DNA from: an uncultured Castellaniella sp.
GTDB lineage: Bacteria; Pseudomonadota; Gammaproteobacteria; Burkholderiales; Burkholderiaceae_B
Length of the DNA: 64,000 nt
Direction: 5' to 3'
NCBI RefSeq assembly: GCF_937988725.1
Contig: NZ_CALKHS010000009.1
Span: forward strand, 248,001-312,000
Positions 51,142-60,432 of the stretch are shown here, piece by piece; position 1 is the stretch's first letter; every line of letters starts with the position of its first letter. The notes below the pieces were generated by a model. The model was given only the letters and a program-made list of their open reading frames with translations. It ran no database searches and had not been told where the DNA came from. The position numbers and the translations under genes were made by a program.

Positions 51142-51642
51142 TCAGAAATACACCGTTGCCGTCACGGTATCCTTGTAGGTGTCCGGCGCGGGCGTGGCCT
51201 GGGGCTTGATGCGGCCATAGACCGTGAGAGCCTGCGCCGTGCCATTGCCCGCGCCCCCGACCGTGTCCGTCGCCTGGGTATTGCCCCAGACCGTCGAGCG
51301 CGCCGTGTCCTGGTAGAGCTGATAGGCCACCGTCGCGCTGGTCTTGCCGCCCGTCATCAGCCGATTGGCCACGGTGGCACCGGCGCCCAGCCCCGCATTC
51401 AGACCCACCTGGTAGGGCGTCGTGTTGCTGCAGGTGACCGACACGGTCGTCTGCGCATCGACATTGGCGCTCAGAACGCCTTTGGCGCCGAAATTCAAGG
51501 GGTTGGCCGCAATGGAGCAATCGGCCTGAATGGTCAGCGTGACGTCAAAATTCGCCGTGGCTGTCGCCGCATGCGCCTGGTTCATCAAGCCGCATCCGGC
51601 CATGACCGCAACGATCGCACCCGCGCGTTGAATGATTGCCAT
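51142..51642 (-). CDS. Spore-coat-U (SCPU) domain major pilin
   Basis: 166 residues from the ATG at 51640-51642. Signal ends at QAHA-AT. The mature part is a single SCPU domain: NFDVTLTIQADCSIAANPLNFGAKGVLSANVDAQTTVSVTCSNTTPYQV … QALTVYGRIKPQATPAPDTYKDTVTATVYF, with the conserved Cys pair and the N-terminal donor strand. It is the fibre subunit of this archaic chaperone-usher system, known from Acinetobacter Csu and related biofilm pili. GAGGAGA lies 9 nt upstream. Confidence 0.92.
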   Translation of the reverse strand: MAIIQRAGAIVAVMAGCGLMNQAHAATATANFDVTLTIQADCSIAANPLNFGAKGVLSANVDAQTTVSVTCSNTTPYQVGLNAGLGAGATVANRLMTGGKTSATVAYQLYQDTARSTVWGNTQATDTVGGAGNGTAQALTVYGRIKPQATPAPDTYKDTVTATVYF

Positions 51643-51923
51643 CCCAAAGTCTCCTCTTTCGCATGATTGATCTGAGAGAACTTTCGAAGTGGAGCATTCC
51701 ACGCCTGCGCACAAGACCTGCGGTAAAAAACGATACGCCCTCGCCAAGCCGCCGCGAAGGCCAAAAACACGAAATGCTTCCGCTCCTATGACCCAAGTCT
51801 ATCGGCGGGCCGCCGACGCCTGCAGTAAGTTACCGTAAAAGGACGTAAAACATGACGGCGCGACACAGCGCGTGAAAACGGGCCGGGGATCCGGCGGGCC
51901 CGCGCCCGCCGGTCGCCCGAAGC

Positions 51924-53507
51924 CTAGTTCGCGGACGAGGCGCCGCCGGACGCGTGCCGCGTCTGCAGCGTCCGGATGCGGGCGACCGCCTCGCGGTCGG
52001 CGACCGCGGCATCCATCATGGCCGCCACGTCGGCCTTCAGGGCCGTGCGCGATCCGCCGTCCAGATAGATCATGTGCCCGGAGGGATAACAGCGCGTCGT
52101 CAGGTTCCGGCGCAGCGCGGCGTTGACCAGAGGCATGTTCTTCAGGTCCCGCTCCGTCTGGAAGAACGGCGTGACGAAATCGTAATAGCCGTTGGCGGAC
52201 AGCACTTTCAGGTCCACGTTCAGGCTCATGGTCGCCGCCAGATCCCCGGCCGTGTACAGGATGACGTTGCCATGGGGATCCACCCCCTTCTGCGCCCCGG
52301 TGGGGTCCACGTGATGGAAATCCCAGTACTGGAACGCCTGGTCGTTGAGATCCGTGAAAGCCGAGTTGGACGTGAACTTCAGTTCGTCGTTCAGATAATG
52401 GTGCCACATGGCCGTGTACACGCCCGACACGGCCGTCATCGCCGGATCGTTGCCGCCCGAATTGGGCGAAATGTGGCGGGCGATTCCCGTATCGACGCCC
52501 TTCACCCGGCCGTCATACGCGCCCAGCGCCAGGCCTTGATCCCGCAGCAGCCGGATCAGGAACAGGGTGCGGCCCTCGCCGTCCCCGGCGGCGATGTCCA
52601 GGCGCCAGGACAGCAGCGTCGGCTCGTCGATCCCGGTGTACAAGCTCAGCCGCTCCAGCGTGTCCGCCGCCACGTCCGGGTAAGCCTGCAAGGCTTTGCT
52701 GAAGTCGCCCAGCGCAAAGGCGCCGGCCGCCTCCGCCAGGGCGGGAAGCCCGCTCGGCGCGGGGCGCAGGCCCAGCTTGTGGTGATACCAGGCGTCCGCC
52801 GTCGCGGTCGGCAGCGCCCCGACGGGATCGCCGGCGCGCGTGTAGTCCAGGATCGATGACTGCAGGGTCACGCCGTTCAGATCCACGCCGTCCTCATGCA
52901 GGGCATAGGACAGCGCGGCGCTGCGGGCCGTGCCATAGGATTCGCCGAACAGGAACTTGGGCGAATTCCAGCGATCGAAGGCGGTCAGGTAGCGCTTGAT
53001 GAACTGCTTCAGCGACGCGACGTCCTGGTCCACGCCCCAGAAATCGCGATTCTTCCACGGCGCGATGGCTGCGGAATACCCGGTTCCGACCGGATTGATG
53101 AACACCAGGTCGCTCCTGTCGAGCAGACTGTCCGTGTTGTCTTCCAGCGTATAGGGCGCGGGCGGCGTGAAATCGGGCATGGACGTCCGGATGCGCCGGG
53201 GCGCGAACGAGCCCAGCAGCACGAAGACCGACGAGGAGCCGGGACCGCCGTTATAGAAGAACGTGACCGGCCGCTCGTGCGCCGCGTCGCTGTCCAGCGT
53301 GAAGGCGACGTGGAAGATCTTCGCGCAGGGCCGCGAACTGCCCGCATCCACGGCCACCAGGTGGCCTGCCCGGGCCGTGTAGACCAGCGTCCGGCCGTTC
53401 AGACGCAGTTGATGATGCGTCACCGCGGCATGTTCCGCCGCGTCCGTCACGGAATCGTCCGGACCGTTGCCGTAAGCCGCCGGATCGAAATAGGGTTGGT
53501 CTTTCAT
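51924..53507 (-). CDS. Peptidase S10 (serine carboxypeptidase-like)
   Basis: 527 residues. The S10 nucleophile elbow is FGESYGT with Ser190; the oxyanion segment FFYNGGPGSSS is at 83-93; Asp is in SANGYYDFVTPF and His in CYPSGHMIYLD near residue 490. No signal peptide is obvious, so despite the family it may be cytoplasmic, or use a non-classical export. The family removes C-terminal amino acids, often at acid pH, or acts as acyltransferase in plants. It stands alone; the nearest upstream genes are divergent. Confidence 0.92.
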   Translation of the reverse strand: MKDQPYFDPAAYGNGPDDSVTDAAEHAAVTHHQLRLNGRTLVYTARAGHLVAVDAGSSRPCAKIFHVAFTLDSDAAHERPVTFFYNGGPGSSSVFVLLGSFAPRRIRTSMPDFTPPAPYTLEDNTDSLLDRSDLVFINPVGTGYSAAIAPWKNRDFWGVDQDVASLKQFIKRYLTAFDRWNSPKFLFGESYGTARSAALSYALHEDGVDLNGVTLQSSILDYTRAGDPVGALPTATADAWYHHKLGLRPAPSGLPALAEAAGAFALGDFSKALQAYPDVAADTLERLSLYTGIDEPTLLSWRLDIAAGDGEGRTLFLIRLLRDQGLALGAYDGRVKGVDTGIARHISPNSGGNDPAMTAVSGVYTAMWHHYLNDELKFTSNSAFTDLNDQAFQYWDFHHVDPTGAQKGVDPHGNVILYTAGDLAATMSLNVDLKVLSANGYYDFVTPFFQTERDLKNMPLVNAALRRNLTTRCYPSGHMIYLDGGSRTALKADVAAMMDAAVADREAVARIRTLQTRHASGGASSAN

Positions 53508-53706
53508 GTCGCACCCCTGATGAACGCTTTGACCGCCTTCCCCTGCCTCTTTTCATTTAACCGCCCGCCACCGGGCGGAACAAGCGCGGCAACGGCTGCT
53601 TACATGCCTTGCCGCAACGCCCGGCCGCAGGCGCCGCTCCGGCGCGGCCGGGCGCATGGGGTACGATCGAACGATCATCCCCTCTTCCCAATCCTGGAGT
53701 CTGACG

Positions 53707-54375
53707 ATGGATATGAGCTTGACGGCCAGCGACGGCCATGTGTTGACGGCCTACGTCAATGGCCCGGACACCGCCCGCGCCGGCGTGGTGGTGCTGCCGG
53801 AGATCTTCGGCATCAACCCGTACATCCGCGGCGTGGTCGATCGCTACGCCGCCCAGGGCTACCGGGCGATCTGCCCTTCCCTGTTCGACCGGCGGACGGC
53901 GCCCGACACCGGCCTGCAGCTGGGCTACAGCCCGGAAGAGATCCAGCGCGGCCTGGGCTACAAGAAAGCCATTGCGGACGACATCGCCCGCCTGGACATC
54001 GAGGCCGCCGCCGCGGCCCTGCGGGGCCAGGCCGTCAAGCTGCTGACCGGCTATTGCTGGGGCGGCTATCTGTCCTGGCGCATGGCATGTCTGAGCGACA
54101 CCTTCGCGGCCGCGTCCTGCTGGCATGGCGGCGGCATCGCCCGGCATGCCGGGGACACGGCCCGCATCCCGGTGCAGATGCATTTCGGCGGCCAGGACCA
54201 TTCCATCCCGCTGTCCGACGTGGACCAGATCCGGGCCGCCCAGCCGCAGGTGGAATTGCACGTCTACGCGGACGCCGGGCACTCCTTCGGGCGGGACGCC
54301 ACGCCGGCCTACCGGCCGGAGGCGGCGCGGCTGGCCTGGGAACGGACGCTGGCGTTCTTCGCCCGACATGCCTGA
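53707..54375 (+). CDS. Dienelactone hydrolase family protein
   Basis: 222 residues of the alpha/beta-hydrolase fold with the Cys-Asp-His triad of dienelactone hydrolases: Cys117 in GYCWGG, Asp164 in FGGQDHSIP and His192 in ADAGHSFG. VVVLPEIFGINPYIRGVVDRYAAQGY is the typical first half. Substrates in the family range from chloroaromatic dienelactones to other lactones and esters; none can be assigned here. The ATG at 53707 is preferred (an ATG at 53656 would add 17 atypical residues). Confidence 0.9.
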   Translation: MDMSLTASDGHVLTAYVNGPDTARAGVVVLPEIFGINPYIRGVVDRYAAQGYRAICPSLFDRRTAPDTGLQLGYSPEEIQRGLGYKKAIADDIARLDIEAAAAALRGQAVKLLTGYCWGGYLSWRMACLSDTFAAASCWHGGGIARHAGDTARIPVQMHFGGQDHSIPLSDVDQIRAAQPQVELHVYADAGHSFGRDATPAYRPEAARLAWERTLAFFARHA

Positions 54376-54565
54376 TTCCCCGGTCTTCCGACGCGCCCGG
54401 ACAACGAAAGCCCGGCATGCCGGGGCAACAAACGTGAAAATTTGTTCCGGTTTCGCATTCAACGGGCCGTCAGGTAGCTTTTTGATGCGACTCTGCGCAA
54501 GGTTTTCACCATTGGCCCGACTGCTTCCGCCACAATCGGGTCAACGAATCGGCAGGAGAAAACCA

Positions 54566-54880
54566 ATGAAGAAAGGCATCATCATGGCCGCTCTGCTGGC
54601 CGGCGCGCTGGCCGCGGGGCCCGCCGCCCAGGCGGGCGACATCGACGTGGGGATCTCCATCGGGGTTCCCGGCGTGATCCTGGGCGGCCCGGCCTACTAT
54701 CCGCCGCCCCCGCCCCGCTACTACCGGCCGCGCGTCGTCGTGGTCCCCGAACCCGTCTACGTCCCGGGTCCCGGCTACTACCGTCCCGGCTGGGTGGGCC
54801 GAGGCTACTATGACCGCCACGACCGGAAACACTGGAAGCGGGACTGGAAACACCATCGCGGCCATCGAGGCCGCGACTAG
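54566..54880 (+). CDS. Secreted Tyr/Pro-rich basic protein, unknown function
   Basis: 104 residues with a signal peptide (KKGIIMAALLAGALAAGPAAQA) and a short mature part: DIDVGISIGVPGVILGG, then a PPPPP run, YYRPRVVVVP and a Tyr/Gly-rich segment, ending in a His/Lys/Arg-rich tail (HWKRDWKHHRGHRGRD). Small proteins of this composition are common in Burkholderiales and have no known activity; the basic tail could bind metal or polyanions. The ribosome site GGAG is 8 nt from the ATG. A bidirectional terminator follows. Confidence 0.8.
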   Translation: MKKGIIMAALLAGALAAGPAAQAGDIDVGISIGVPGVILGGPAYYPPPPPRYYRPRVVVVPEPVYVPGPGYYRPGWVGRGYYDRHDRKHWKRDWKHHRGHRGRD

Positions 54881-54976
54881 GCGACACAAGACACGCCACG
54901 CAGGCGCGGCGCCTGCTGGCCCCCTCCTCTCCGTGGGTGTTGCCGTCCGCCCTCGTCTCCTCGGGCGGCGCGCAGC

Positions 54977-55010
54977 AAAAAGGCGGACTCCGCAAGGAGT
55001 CCGCCTTTTT
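54977..55010. terminator. Bidirectional intrinsic terminator
   Basis: Perfect 15-bp stem: AAAAAGGCGGACTCC (54977-54991) with GGAGTCCGCCTTTTT (54996-55010) and a GCAA tetraloop. The flanking A and T runs make it work on both strands, ending the 54566 gene and the convergent FMN reductase. Confidence 0.95.
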
Positions 55011-55057
55011 GCATCCACAGGCCGTCCGGCGACCCGTTCGGGCCGCCGGACCCCGCA

Positions 55058-55633
55058 TCAGGCAGCCTCGGCCACCGTGTCCAGGGCCTGCAGACGGCGG
55101 GTGTGGGCCGCCAGGGCGGCCAGCAGCTTGTCCAGGCCGTCGCGCGACACCGCATCCGTCAGTTCGCCATCGGCGGCGAATTTTTCATGAGCGGCGGAAA
55201 TGAACAATTCCGGCTTGTTCAAGGGATGCAGATCCAGATAGACCAGCACCTGGCGCAGATGGTACTGGGCGCGGGAGCCGCCCAGGCCGCCCATGGACGC
55301 GCTGGCGATGGCTGCCGGCTTGCCCTGGAACGGAGCGCCGGGCACGCGGGACACCCAGTCGATGGCGTTCTTCAGCACGCCCGGAATCGAGTAGTTGTAT
55401 TCCGGCGTGGCGATCAGGAACGCGTCGGCCTGGGCGGCCTGTTCGGCGAGCCGCTGCACGGATCCGGGGAAGCCCTGCGCCTGCACGTCGCCGTTGTACA
55501 GAGGCACGTCGGACAGGTCGGCGATCTCGATGCTCATGCCCTGGGGGGCCTGGCGCCGCGCCTGCTCGAGCAGCAGATGATTGTAGGAACCCTGGCGCAG
55601 GCTGCCGCCGATGGCGAGGACACGAATGGACAT
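55058..55633 (-). CDS. NADPH-dependent FMN reductase family protein
   Basis: 191 residues with the flavodoxin-like phosphate loop GGSLRQGSYN (9-18) and the flavin-binding segment ATPEYNYSIPGVLKNAIDWV (75-94). Members reduce quinones, azo dyes, chromate or FMN with NAD(P)H. In the same direction lies pirin, 130 nt upstream, separated by a long hairpin (55700-55742). Pirin/quercetinase-like proteins and such reductases often pair; both may be under the LysR regulator at 56740. Confidence 0.92.
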   Translation of the reverse strand: MSIRVLAIGGSLRQGSYNHLLLEQARRQAPQGMSIEIADLSDVPLYNGDVQAQGFPGSVQRLAEQAAQADAFLIATPEYNYSIPGVLKNAIDWVSRVPGAPFQGKPAAIASASMGGLGGSRAQYHLRQVLVYLDLHPLNKPELFISAAHEKFAADGELTDAVSRDGLDKLLAALAAHTRRLQALDTVAEAA

Positions 55634-55699
55634 ACTGACTCCTGAAAATGGTCAACACACCCCGCGCACGATGCGCGGGCAATAAAAACGTCAAGTTTT

Positions 55700-55742
55700 C
55701 CGGGACAGCGCCCGGCGATCAGCCGATCGCCGCGCTGCCCGG
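55700..55742 (-). promoter_or_regulatory. Long intercistronic hairpin between pirin and FMN reductase
   Basis: Inner arms GGCGATC (55714-55720) and GATCGCC (55725-55731) with an AGCC loop are extended by CCGGG/CCCGG and AGCGC/GCGCT outer pairs with small bulges. No T-run follows on either strand, so it more likely protects or processes the message than terminates it. Confidence 0.45.
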
Positions 55743-55763
55743 AACATCCGCGGAACGCGCGGA

Positions 55764-56642
55764 TCAGGCCGCCGGCTGCGCCAGCACCCCGTCCCGGTAA
55801 TCGCGCAGGGCCTGCTCGATCTCCTGCTGGGTATTCATCACGAACGGGCCGTACTGGGCGATGGATTCCTTCAGGGGCTTGCCCGCCAGCAGCAGGACCC
55901 GGACGCCGTCGGACGAACCGGCGGCCGGCGCCACGCGCACCACGTCGCCTTGCTCGCCGTACCACACGGTATGGCCGGACGGCGCCGCCTGGTCGCCGGC
56001 ATCGAGCTGGCCTTCGAACACATACAGCAGCGCCTGGTGCGTGGCGGGCACGGGGATGTCCACCGACTGGCCCGCCATCACGCAGATGTCCGCGATCAGC
56101 GGCTGCGTGACCGACGGCCCCGCGCCCTGGCCCGGCCCCTTCAGCGGGCAGGTGGCCCAGGGAATGGTTCCGGCGATCAGCTTGATGAAGCCGCCTTCGG
56201 GCAGATCGGCGGTCGTGATGTCGGCCGCGGGAATGTCCCGGTAATGGGCCGGCTGCATCTTTTCCGCCGCCGGCAGGTTCAGCCAGATCTGGAAGCCGCG
56301 CAGCAGGCCGTTTTCCTGCTGAGGCATCTCTTCGTGGATGATGCCGCGCCCGGCCGTCATCCACTGCACGCCGCCGGCCCGCAGGTCGCCTTCGTTGCCC
56401 AGATGGTCGCGATGGCGCATGTGGCCGTCCACGATGTAGGTGACGGTTTCGAAGCCGCGATGCGGATGCGGCGGGAAACCCGCGATGTAGTCATCGGGAT
56501 TGTCGGACGAGAAGGCATCCAGCATCAGGAACGGATCCATCCGCATCTGAGGCTGATAACCCAGCGCTCGCAGCAGACGCACGCCGGCCCCGTCCTGGGT
56601 GGCTTGCGCGGGCAGGATCCGGGTGATGGCTCGTGTGGACAT
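55764..56642 (-). CDS. Pirin family protein
   Basis: 292 residues, a bicupin. The N-terminal cupin has the metal ligands in FPPHPHRGFETVTYIVDG (His, His, Glu-type arrangement) and HEEMPQQENG; GVQWMTAGRGIIHEE is the pirin signature. Bacterial pirins such as YhhW act as quercetin dioxygenases, and others bind pyruvate dehydrogenase. It is divergent from a LysR gene; a nested palindrome lies in the 97-bp gap between them. Confidence 0.94.
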   Translation of the reverse strand: MSTRAITRILPAQATQDGAGVRLLRALGYQPQMRMDPFLMLDAFSSDNPDDYIAGFPPHPHRGFETVTYIVDGHMRHRDHLGNEGDLRAGGVQWMTAGRGIIHEEMPQQENGLLRGFQIWLNLPAAEKMQPAHYRDIPAADITTADLPEGGFIKLIAGTIPWATCPLKGPGQGAGPSVTQPLIADICVMAGQSVDIPVPATHQALLYVFEGQLDAGDQAAPSGHTVWYGEQGDVVRVAPAAGSSDGVRVLLLAGKPLKESIAQYGPFVMNTQQEIEQALRDYRDGVLAQPAA

Positions 56643-56670
56643 GGGCAGCTCCGTATTGAAATCTGATGGA

Positions 56671-56700
56671 GTTCATTATGAATCATATAATTCGATGAAC
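56671..56700. promoter_or_regulatory. Nested palindrome between pirin and lysR (candidate LysR box)
   Basis: GTTCAT (56671-56676) and ATGAAC (56695-56700) are perfect inverted arms, and inside them ATTAT (56675-56679) and ATAAT (56687-56691) form a second pair, fitting the T-N11-A style of LysR sites. It sits between two divergent starts, as expected for control of both. Confidence 0.55.
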
Positions 56701-56739
56701 AACCGTAAAAAATCGCACTTTTTGATCTATAAATCCGAT

Positions 56740-57654
56740 ATGTCAGACATCATCCCCATCGCCTACTGGCAAGCCCTGATCGCCATCGTGGACCACGGCG
56801 GCTACGCCCAGGCCGCCGAAGCCCTGGGCAAAAGCCAGTCCTCGGTCAGTTATGCGATCCAGCGCCTGGAAGAGCATCTGGCGCTGCGCGTCTTTCGTCA
56901 GGAAGGCCGCCGCGCCGTGCCCACGGCGGCGGGACAGATCCTGCTGCAGCGCGCGCGCCTGCTGGTGGAGCATGCCCAGGGCCTGGAGTCTTCCGCCCGC
57001 CAGCTGGGCCAGGGGCGGGAGGCCCTGCTGCGCGTGGCGGTCGATGTGCTGTTTCCCGACTGGCTGCTGCTGCGGGCCCTGGCGATCTTCAGCCCCGACT
57101 GCGCCGCCACCCGGATCGAGGTCCTGGAAACCGTGCTCAGCGGCACGGACGACGCCTTGTTGCGGCGCGAAGCCGATCTGGTGATCACCCCGCGCATCCC
57201 GCAGGGTTTCAGCGGCGAACCGCTGCTGCAGATCCGCTTCGTGGCCGTGGCCGCGCCCGCGCACCCGCTGCACGCCCTGGGCCGGCCGCTGGCCTGGGCC
57301 GATCTGCGCCAGCACCGGCAGCTGGTCATCCGGGATTCGGGATCGCGGCGCCAGAGCGCCGGCTGGCTGGATGCCGAACAGCGCTGGACCTTCAGCCATC
57401 CGTCCAGTTCCATCCAGGCGGCCTGCGCCGGACTGGGATTCGCCTGGTACCCGGAATTGCGCATCCGCGACGAACTGGCCGACGGACGCCTGCTGCCCCT
57501 GCCCCTGATCGAGGGGCGGCACCGCTATGCCATGCTGTATCGGGTCTTCGCGCGCCCGGATTTCCCCGGCCCGGCCTGCCGGGAGCTGGCCGACGTGCTG
57601 GCGCGCCTGATGCGGGAATCGGGCCTGTCCGTGGAGCCGCCGCCCCCTGCCTGA
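56740..57654 (+). CDS. LysR-family regulator
   Basis: 304 residues from the ATG at 56740 (MSDIIPIAYWQAL). The helix-turn-helix is at about 15-45 (HGGYAQAAEALGKSQSSVSYAIQRLEEHL), and the substrate-binding domain covers 90-295 (LLRVAVDVLFPDWLLLRALAIF …). ATG at 56695 would add 15 residues that overlap the operator region; the later ATG is preferred. Divergent to pirin, which it probably activates. Confidence 0.9.
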   Translation: MSDIIPIAYWQALIAIVDHGGYAQAAEALGKSQSSVSYAIQRLEEHLALRVFRQEGRRAVPTAAGQILLQRARLLVEHAQGLESSARQLGQGREALLRVAVDVLFPDWLLLRALAIFSPDCAATRIEVLETVLSGTDDALLRREADLVITPRIPQGFSGEPLLQIRFVAVAAPAHPLHALGRPLAWADLRQHRQLVIRDSGSRRQSAGWLDAEQRWTFSHPSSSIQAACAGLGFAWYPELRIRDELADGRLLPLPLIEGRHRYAMLYRVFARPDFPGPACRELADVLARLMRESGLSVEPPPPA

Positions 57655-57702
57655 ATGGCCGGGCGTGCCGCCGGCGCCTCGCGGGCCGCCGGCGGATGCG
57701 CG

Positions 57703-58689
57703 TCACAGACCGACGTTTTCCTTTTCCAGGACCTGTTCCGCCCGGTAGCTGGAACGCACCAGCGCCCCGGAAACGACCTCGCGGAAGCCCTTGGACAGGC
57801 CCAGGTCGCGGTAGGCGCGGAATTCATCGGGGGTGACGAAGCGGCGCACCGGCAGGTGATTGGCCGTGGGCCGCATGTACTGACCGAAGGTCAGGATGTC
57901 GACATTGGCCGCGCGGATATCGTCCATCGCCTGTTCGATTTCCTCGTCGGTTTCCCCCAGGCCCAGCATCATGCTGGTCTTGGTCAGGGTGTGCGGCGCG
58001 TAGGCTTTCGCATGCGCCAGGACGTCCAGCGTCTGCTGGTAGCCGGCCCGGGCGTCGCGCACGACGTGGGTCAGGCGTTCGACGGTCTCGACGTTCTGGG
58101 CGAAGGTCGTCAGACCGGCATCCAGGATGGTTTCGACGCAGCCGTGATCGCCCTGGAAGTCGGGCGTCAGGGCCTCGACCGCCGTCTGCGGCGAACGTTC
58201 GTGGATGGCCTTGATACAGGCCGCGTAATGGCCCGCGCCGCCGTCCAGCAGATCATCGCGGTCCACGGACGTCAGCACGACGTACTTCAGCTGCATCAGG
58301 GCCACGGCGTCGGCCACGCTGGCGGGTTCGTCGTGATCCAGCCAGCCATGCGGGTTGCCGGTGCTGACCGCGCAGAATTTGCAGGCCCGCGTGCAGACCG
58401 AGCCCATCAGCATCAGGGTCGCCGTGCCGCGCCCCCAGCATTCGGCGATGTTCGGGCACTTGGATTCGGCGCAGACGGTGTTGAGCTTATGGGTTTCGAC
58501 GATCTGGCGGACTTCCTGGTAGCGGGCGCCGGACGGCACCCGCACCCGCAGCCACGCCGGCTTGGGGGCTGAATCGGGGATTTCGGTGAGTTCGCTGGGC
58601 CGCATGCCGTCCTTGACGGCGCGGGTGCCCTGCGGACTGATGAATTTGGATCCCGAACGGGCGCGGATGATGGGGACTTCAGTCGTCAT
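57703..58689 (-). CDS. lipA: Lipoyl synthase
   Basis: 328 residues. Radical SAM Cys are 99, 103 and 106 (CTRACKFC), the auxiliary cluster Cys 73, 78 and 84 (CAESKCPNIAEC), and the C-terminal RSSYRAEQ supplies the last ligand Ser. The enzyme inserts two sulfur atoms into octanoyl groups on the E2 and H proteins. Length is standard. LipB, its usual neighbour, is not upstream here. The start at 58687-58689 is co-linear with the family. Confidence 0.96.
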   Translation of the reverse strand: MTTEVPIIRARSGSKFISPQGTRAVKDGMRPSELTEIPDSAPKPAWLRVRVPSGARYQEVRQIVETHKLNTVCAESKCPNIAECWGRGTATLMLMGSVCTRACKFCAVSTGNPHGWLDHDEPASVADAVALMQLKYVVLTSVDRDDLLDGGAGHYAACIKAIHERSPQTAVEALTPDFQGDHGCVETILDAGLTTFAQNVETVERLTHVVRDARAGYQQTLDVLAHAKAYAPHTLTKTSMMLGLGETDEEIEQAMDDIRAANVDILTFGQYMRPTANHLPVRRFVTPDEFRAYRDLGLSKGFREVVSGALVRSSYRAEQVLEKENVGL

Positions 58690-58818
58690 GGGGAAACCTG
58701 TGCAAAATGAAATTCGGGCGCGCGTCAGCCCCGGCGCACGCCTGCGGCGATAGTACCATGCAGCGGGATGCCGGCAGACGATTCCCCGACACCCCGCGGG
58801 GTCGGTATACTGGCGCCC

Positions 58819-60432
58819 ATGCAACAGGCCCTGCGTCCCGGCATCCCCATTCTGGCGCGCCCCCCGGGGGGCGCGCTGGTGCTGCTCTGCCTGCTGGGCA
58901 TGGTCGCTCTCTGGACGATTCTGTGCGGGCTCAGCCACTCGGCCCCCGATCTGGACGGCATGGAAGAACTGGTCTGGGCCGCCAGCCTGGAACTGGGCTA
59001 CACGAAGCACCCGCCCCTGCCGTCCTGGTTCATGCACTTCGCCACCGAATGGCTGGGGCGCCCCACCTGGCTGCCGTTCCTGATGGGGCAGCTGTTTTCC
59101 GCGCTGGGCCTGTGGTTCGTCTGGAAGCTGGGCCGTGAACTGACCACGCCCCGCCGGGCGTTGATCGCAACCTTGCTGGTTTCGGTCACGGCGTATTTTT
59201 CCCTGCGCGGCACGATCTACAACCACAACACGGCGCAGCTGTGGTCCATCACCGCATCGATCTGGCTGTTCTACCGGGCCCTGCGCGACCAGAGTACGCG
59301 CGACTGGCTGCTGCTGGGAGTCGTCTGCGGGCTGGCGATGCTGACCAAATACAGCGCCCTGATCCAGTTCGCCGCCTTTTTCCTGTATCTGCTGCGCAGC
59401 GGCGCCTGGCGCCTGCGGCGCACCTGGACGGGCGTGGGCTGGGCCGCCCTGGCCTTCGTCCTGGTGATCAGCCCGCATCTGTGGTGGCTCGATCTGCACC
59501 ATTTCGAACCGCTGCTGTACGCCGACGATTCCCTGCAGGCGGGCGGGCGGCTGGCGGCGCTGAACGACCTGCTGTCCTTCTCGCTGGACCAGGCGGGACG
59601 CCTGGCCCCCATGGTCGTGGCGCTGGGCGCCTGGGCGCTGTGGCGCCGCCGCGGCGGCGACCGCGCGCCGGGCCACGCCGCCAATGACGAATCCTTCGCC
59701 GGATCGGACGATGCGCCGCGCTACGTCGAGGACTTCACCGCCCGGGATCGCCAGTTCCTGCTGTGGGTCGGCCTGGCGCCCTTCCTGTCCACCGTGGCGA
59801 TCTCGGCCCTGCTGGGATCCCGCCTGGAAGCGTCCTGGGCCAGCACTTTCTTCGTGCTGTTCGGCTTCTACGGCCTATGGTGGCTGCGGGGCCCGGAATC
59901 CGTGCAGCTGCGGCGCATCCTGATCATCGTGGCGGGCCTGCACCTGGCGATGGCCCTGGGCTACGCCGTCGCGCGCGGCCCCCTGGCCCAGGCCCTGGGA
60001 CAGGCATCCCGTTCCACTTATCCGGGACCGGCGCTGGCCGAGCTGGCCGCGCAGCACTGGCAGCAGCACCAGCCGGGCCGGCCGCTGCGCGTCATCGTCT
60101 CCAATACCTGGCTGGGCGGCAACATCGCCGTGCACGTCGGCCCCCGGACCCAGGTGTACATCGACGCCAGCGACGAACAGTCCCCCTGGTTCGCCCCCGG
60201 CACGGCACTGAGCTGCGGCGCCCTGGTCGCCTACAGCGCCCAGGGACGGGCCGCTCCGTCGGCCCGGGTGCAGGCCCTGTACGATGCGGCGCCGTGGAAA
60301 GGCCTGGATGAAGTCCCGTGGTCCGGTCCCAAGGGCCGCCTGATCGACCTGCATTGGGCCGTCCTGCCGGCCACCCCGGACTGCCTGCGCGATCAGCGCT
60401 CGGACGCGCGGCCCGCCGGATCCCGCCCCTGA
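58819..60432 (+). CDS. GT39/ArnT-like membrane glycosyltransferase
   Basis: 537 residues from the ATG at 58819 (MQQALRPGIPIL), or 554 from 58768. About ten helices. The first loop carries the GT-C acidic motif DLDGMEELVWAASLELGYTKHPPLPSW, as in the PMT/ArnT family, which transfers sugars from polyprenyl phosphate to lipid A or proteins. The C-terminal 140 residues form a soluble domain. A TATACT (58806-58811) lies just before the ATG, so the message may have almost no leader. Its last 40 nt overlap the convergent GGDEF-EAL gene. Confidence 0.88.
   Translation: MQQALRPGIPILARPPGGALVLLCLLGMVALWTILCGLSHSAPDLDGMEELVWAASLELGYTKHPPLPSWFMHFATEWLGRPTWLPFLMGQLFSALGLWFVWKLGRELTTPRRALIATLLVSVTAYFSLRGTIYNHNTAQLWSITASIWLFYRALRDQSTRDWLLLGVVCGLAMLTKYSALIQFAAFFLYLLRSGAWRLRRTWTGVGWAALAFVLVISPHLWWLDLHHFEPLLYADDSLQAGGRLAALNDLLSFSLDQAGRLAPMVVALGAWALWRRRGGDRAPGHAANDESFAGSDDAPRYVEDFTARDRQFLLWVGLAPFLSTVAISALLGSRLEASWASTFFVLFGFYGLWWLRGPESVQLRRILIIVAGLHLAMALGYAVARGPLAQALGQASRSTYPGPALAELAAQHWQQHQPGRPLRVIVSNTWLGGNIAVHVGPRTQVYIDASDEQSPWFAPGTALSCGALVAYSAQGRAAPSARVQALYDAAPWKGLDEVPWSGPKGRLIDLHWAVLPATPDCLRDQRSDARPAGSRP

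Noticed and set aside
54411..54424. Perfect palindrome CCCGGCATGCCGGG after the dienelactone hydrolase gene
   Set aside because: The arms leave no room for a normal loop and no T-run follows; it may be chance in GC-rich DNA, so no terminator is claimed.
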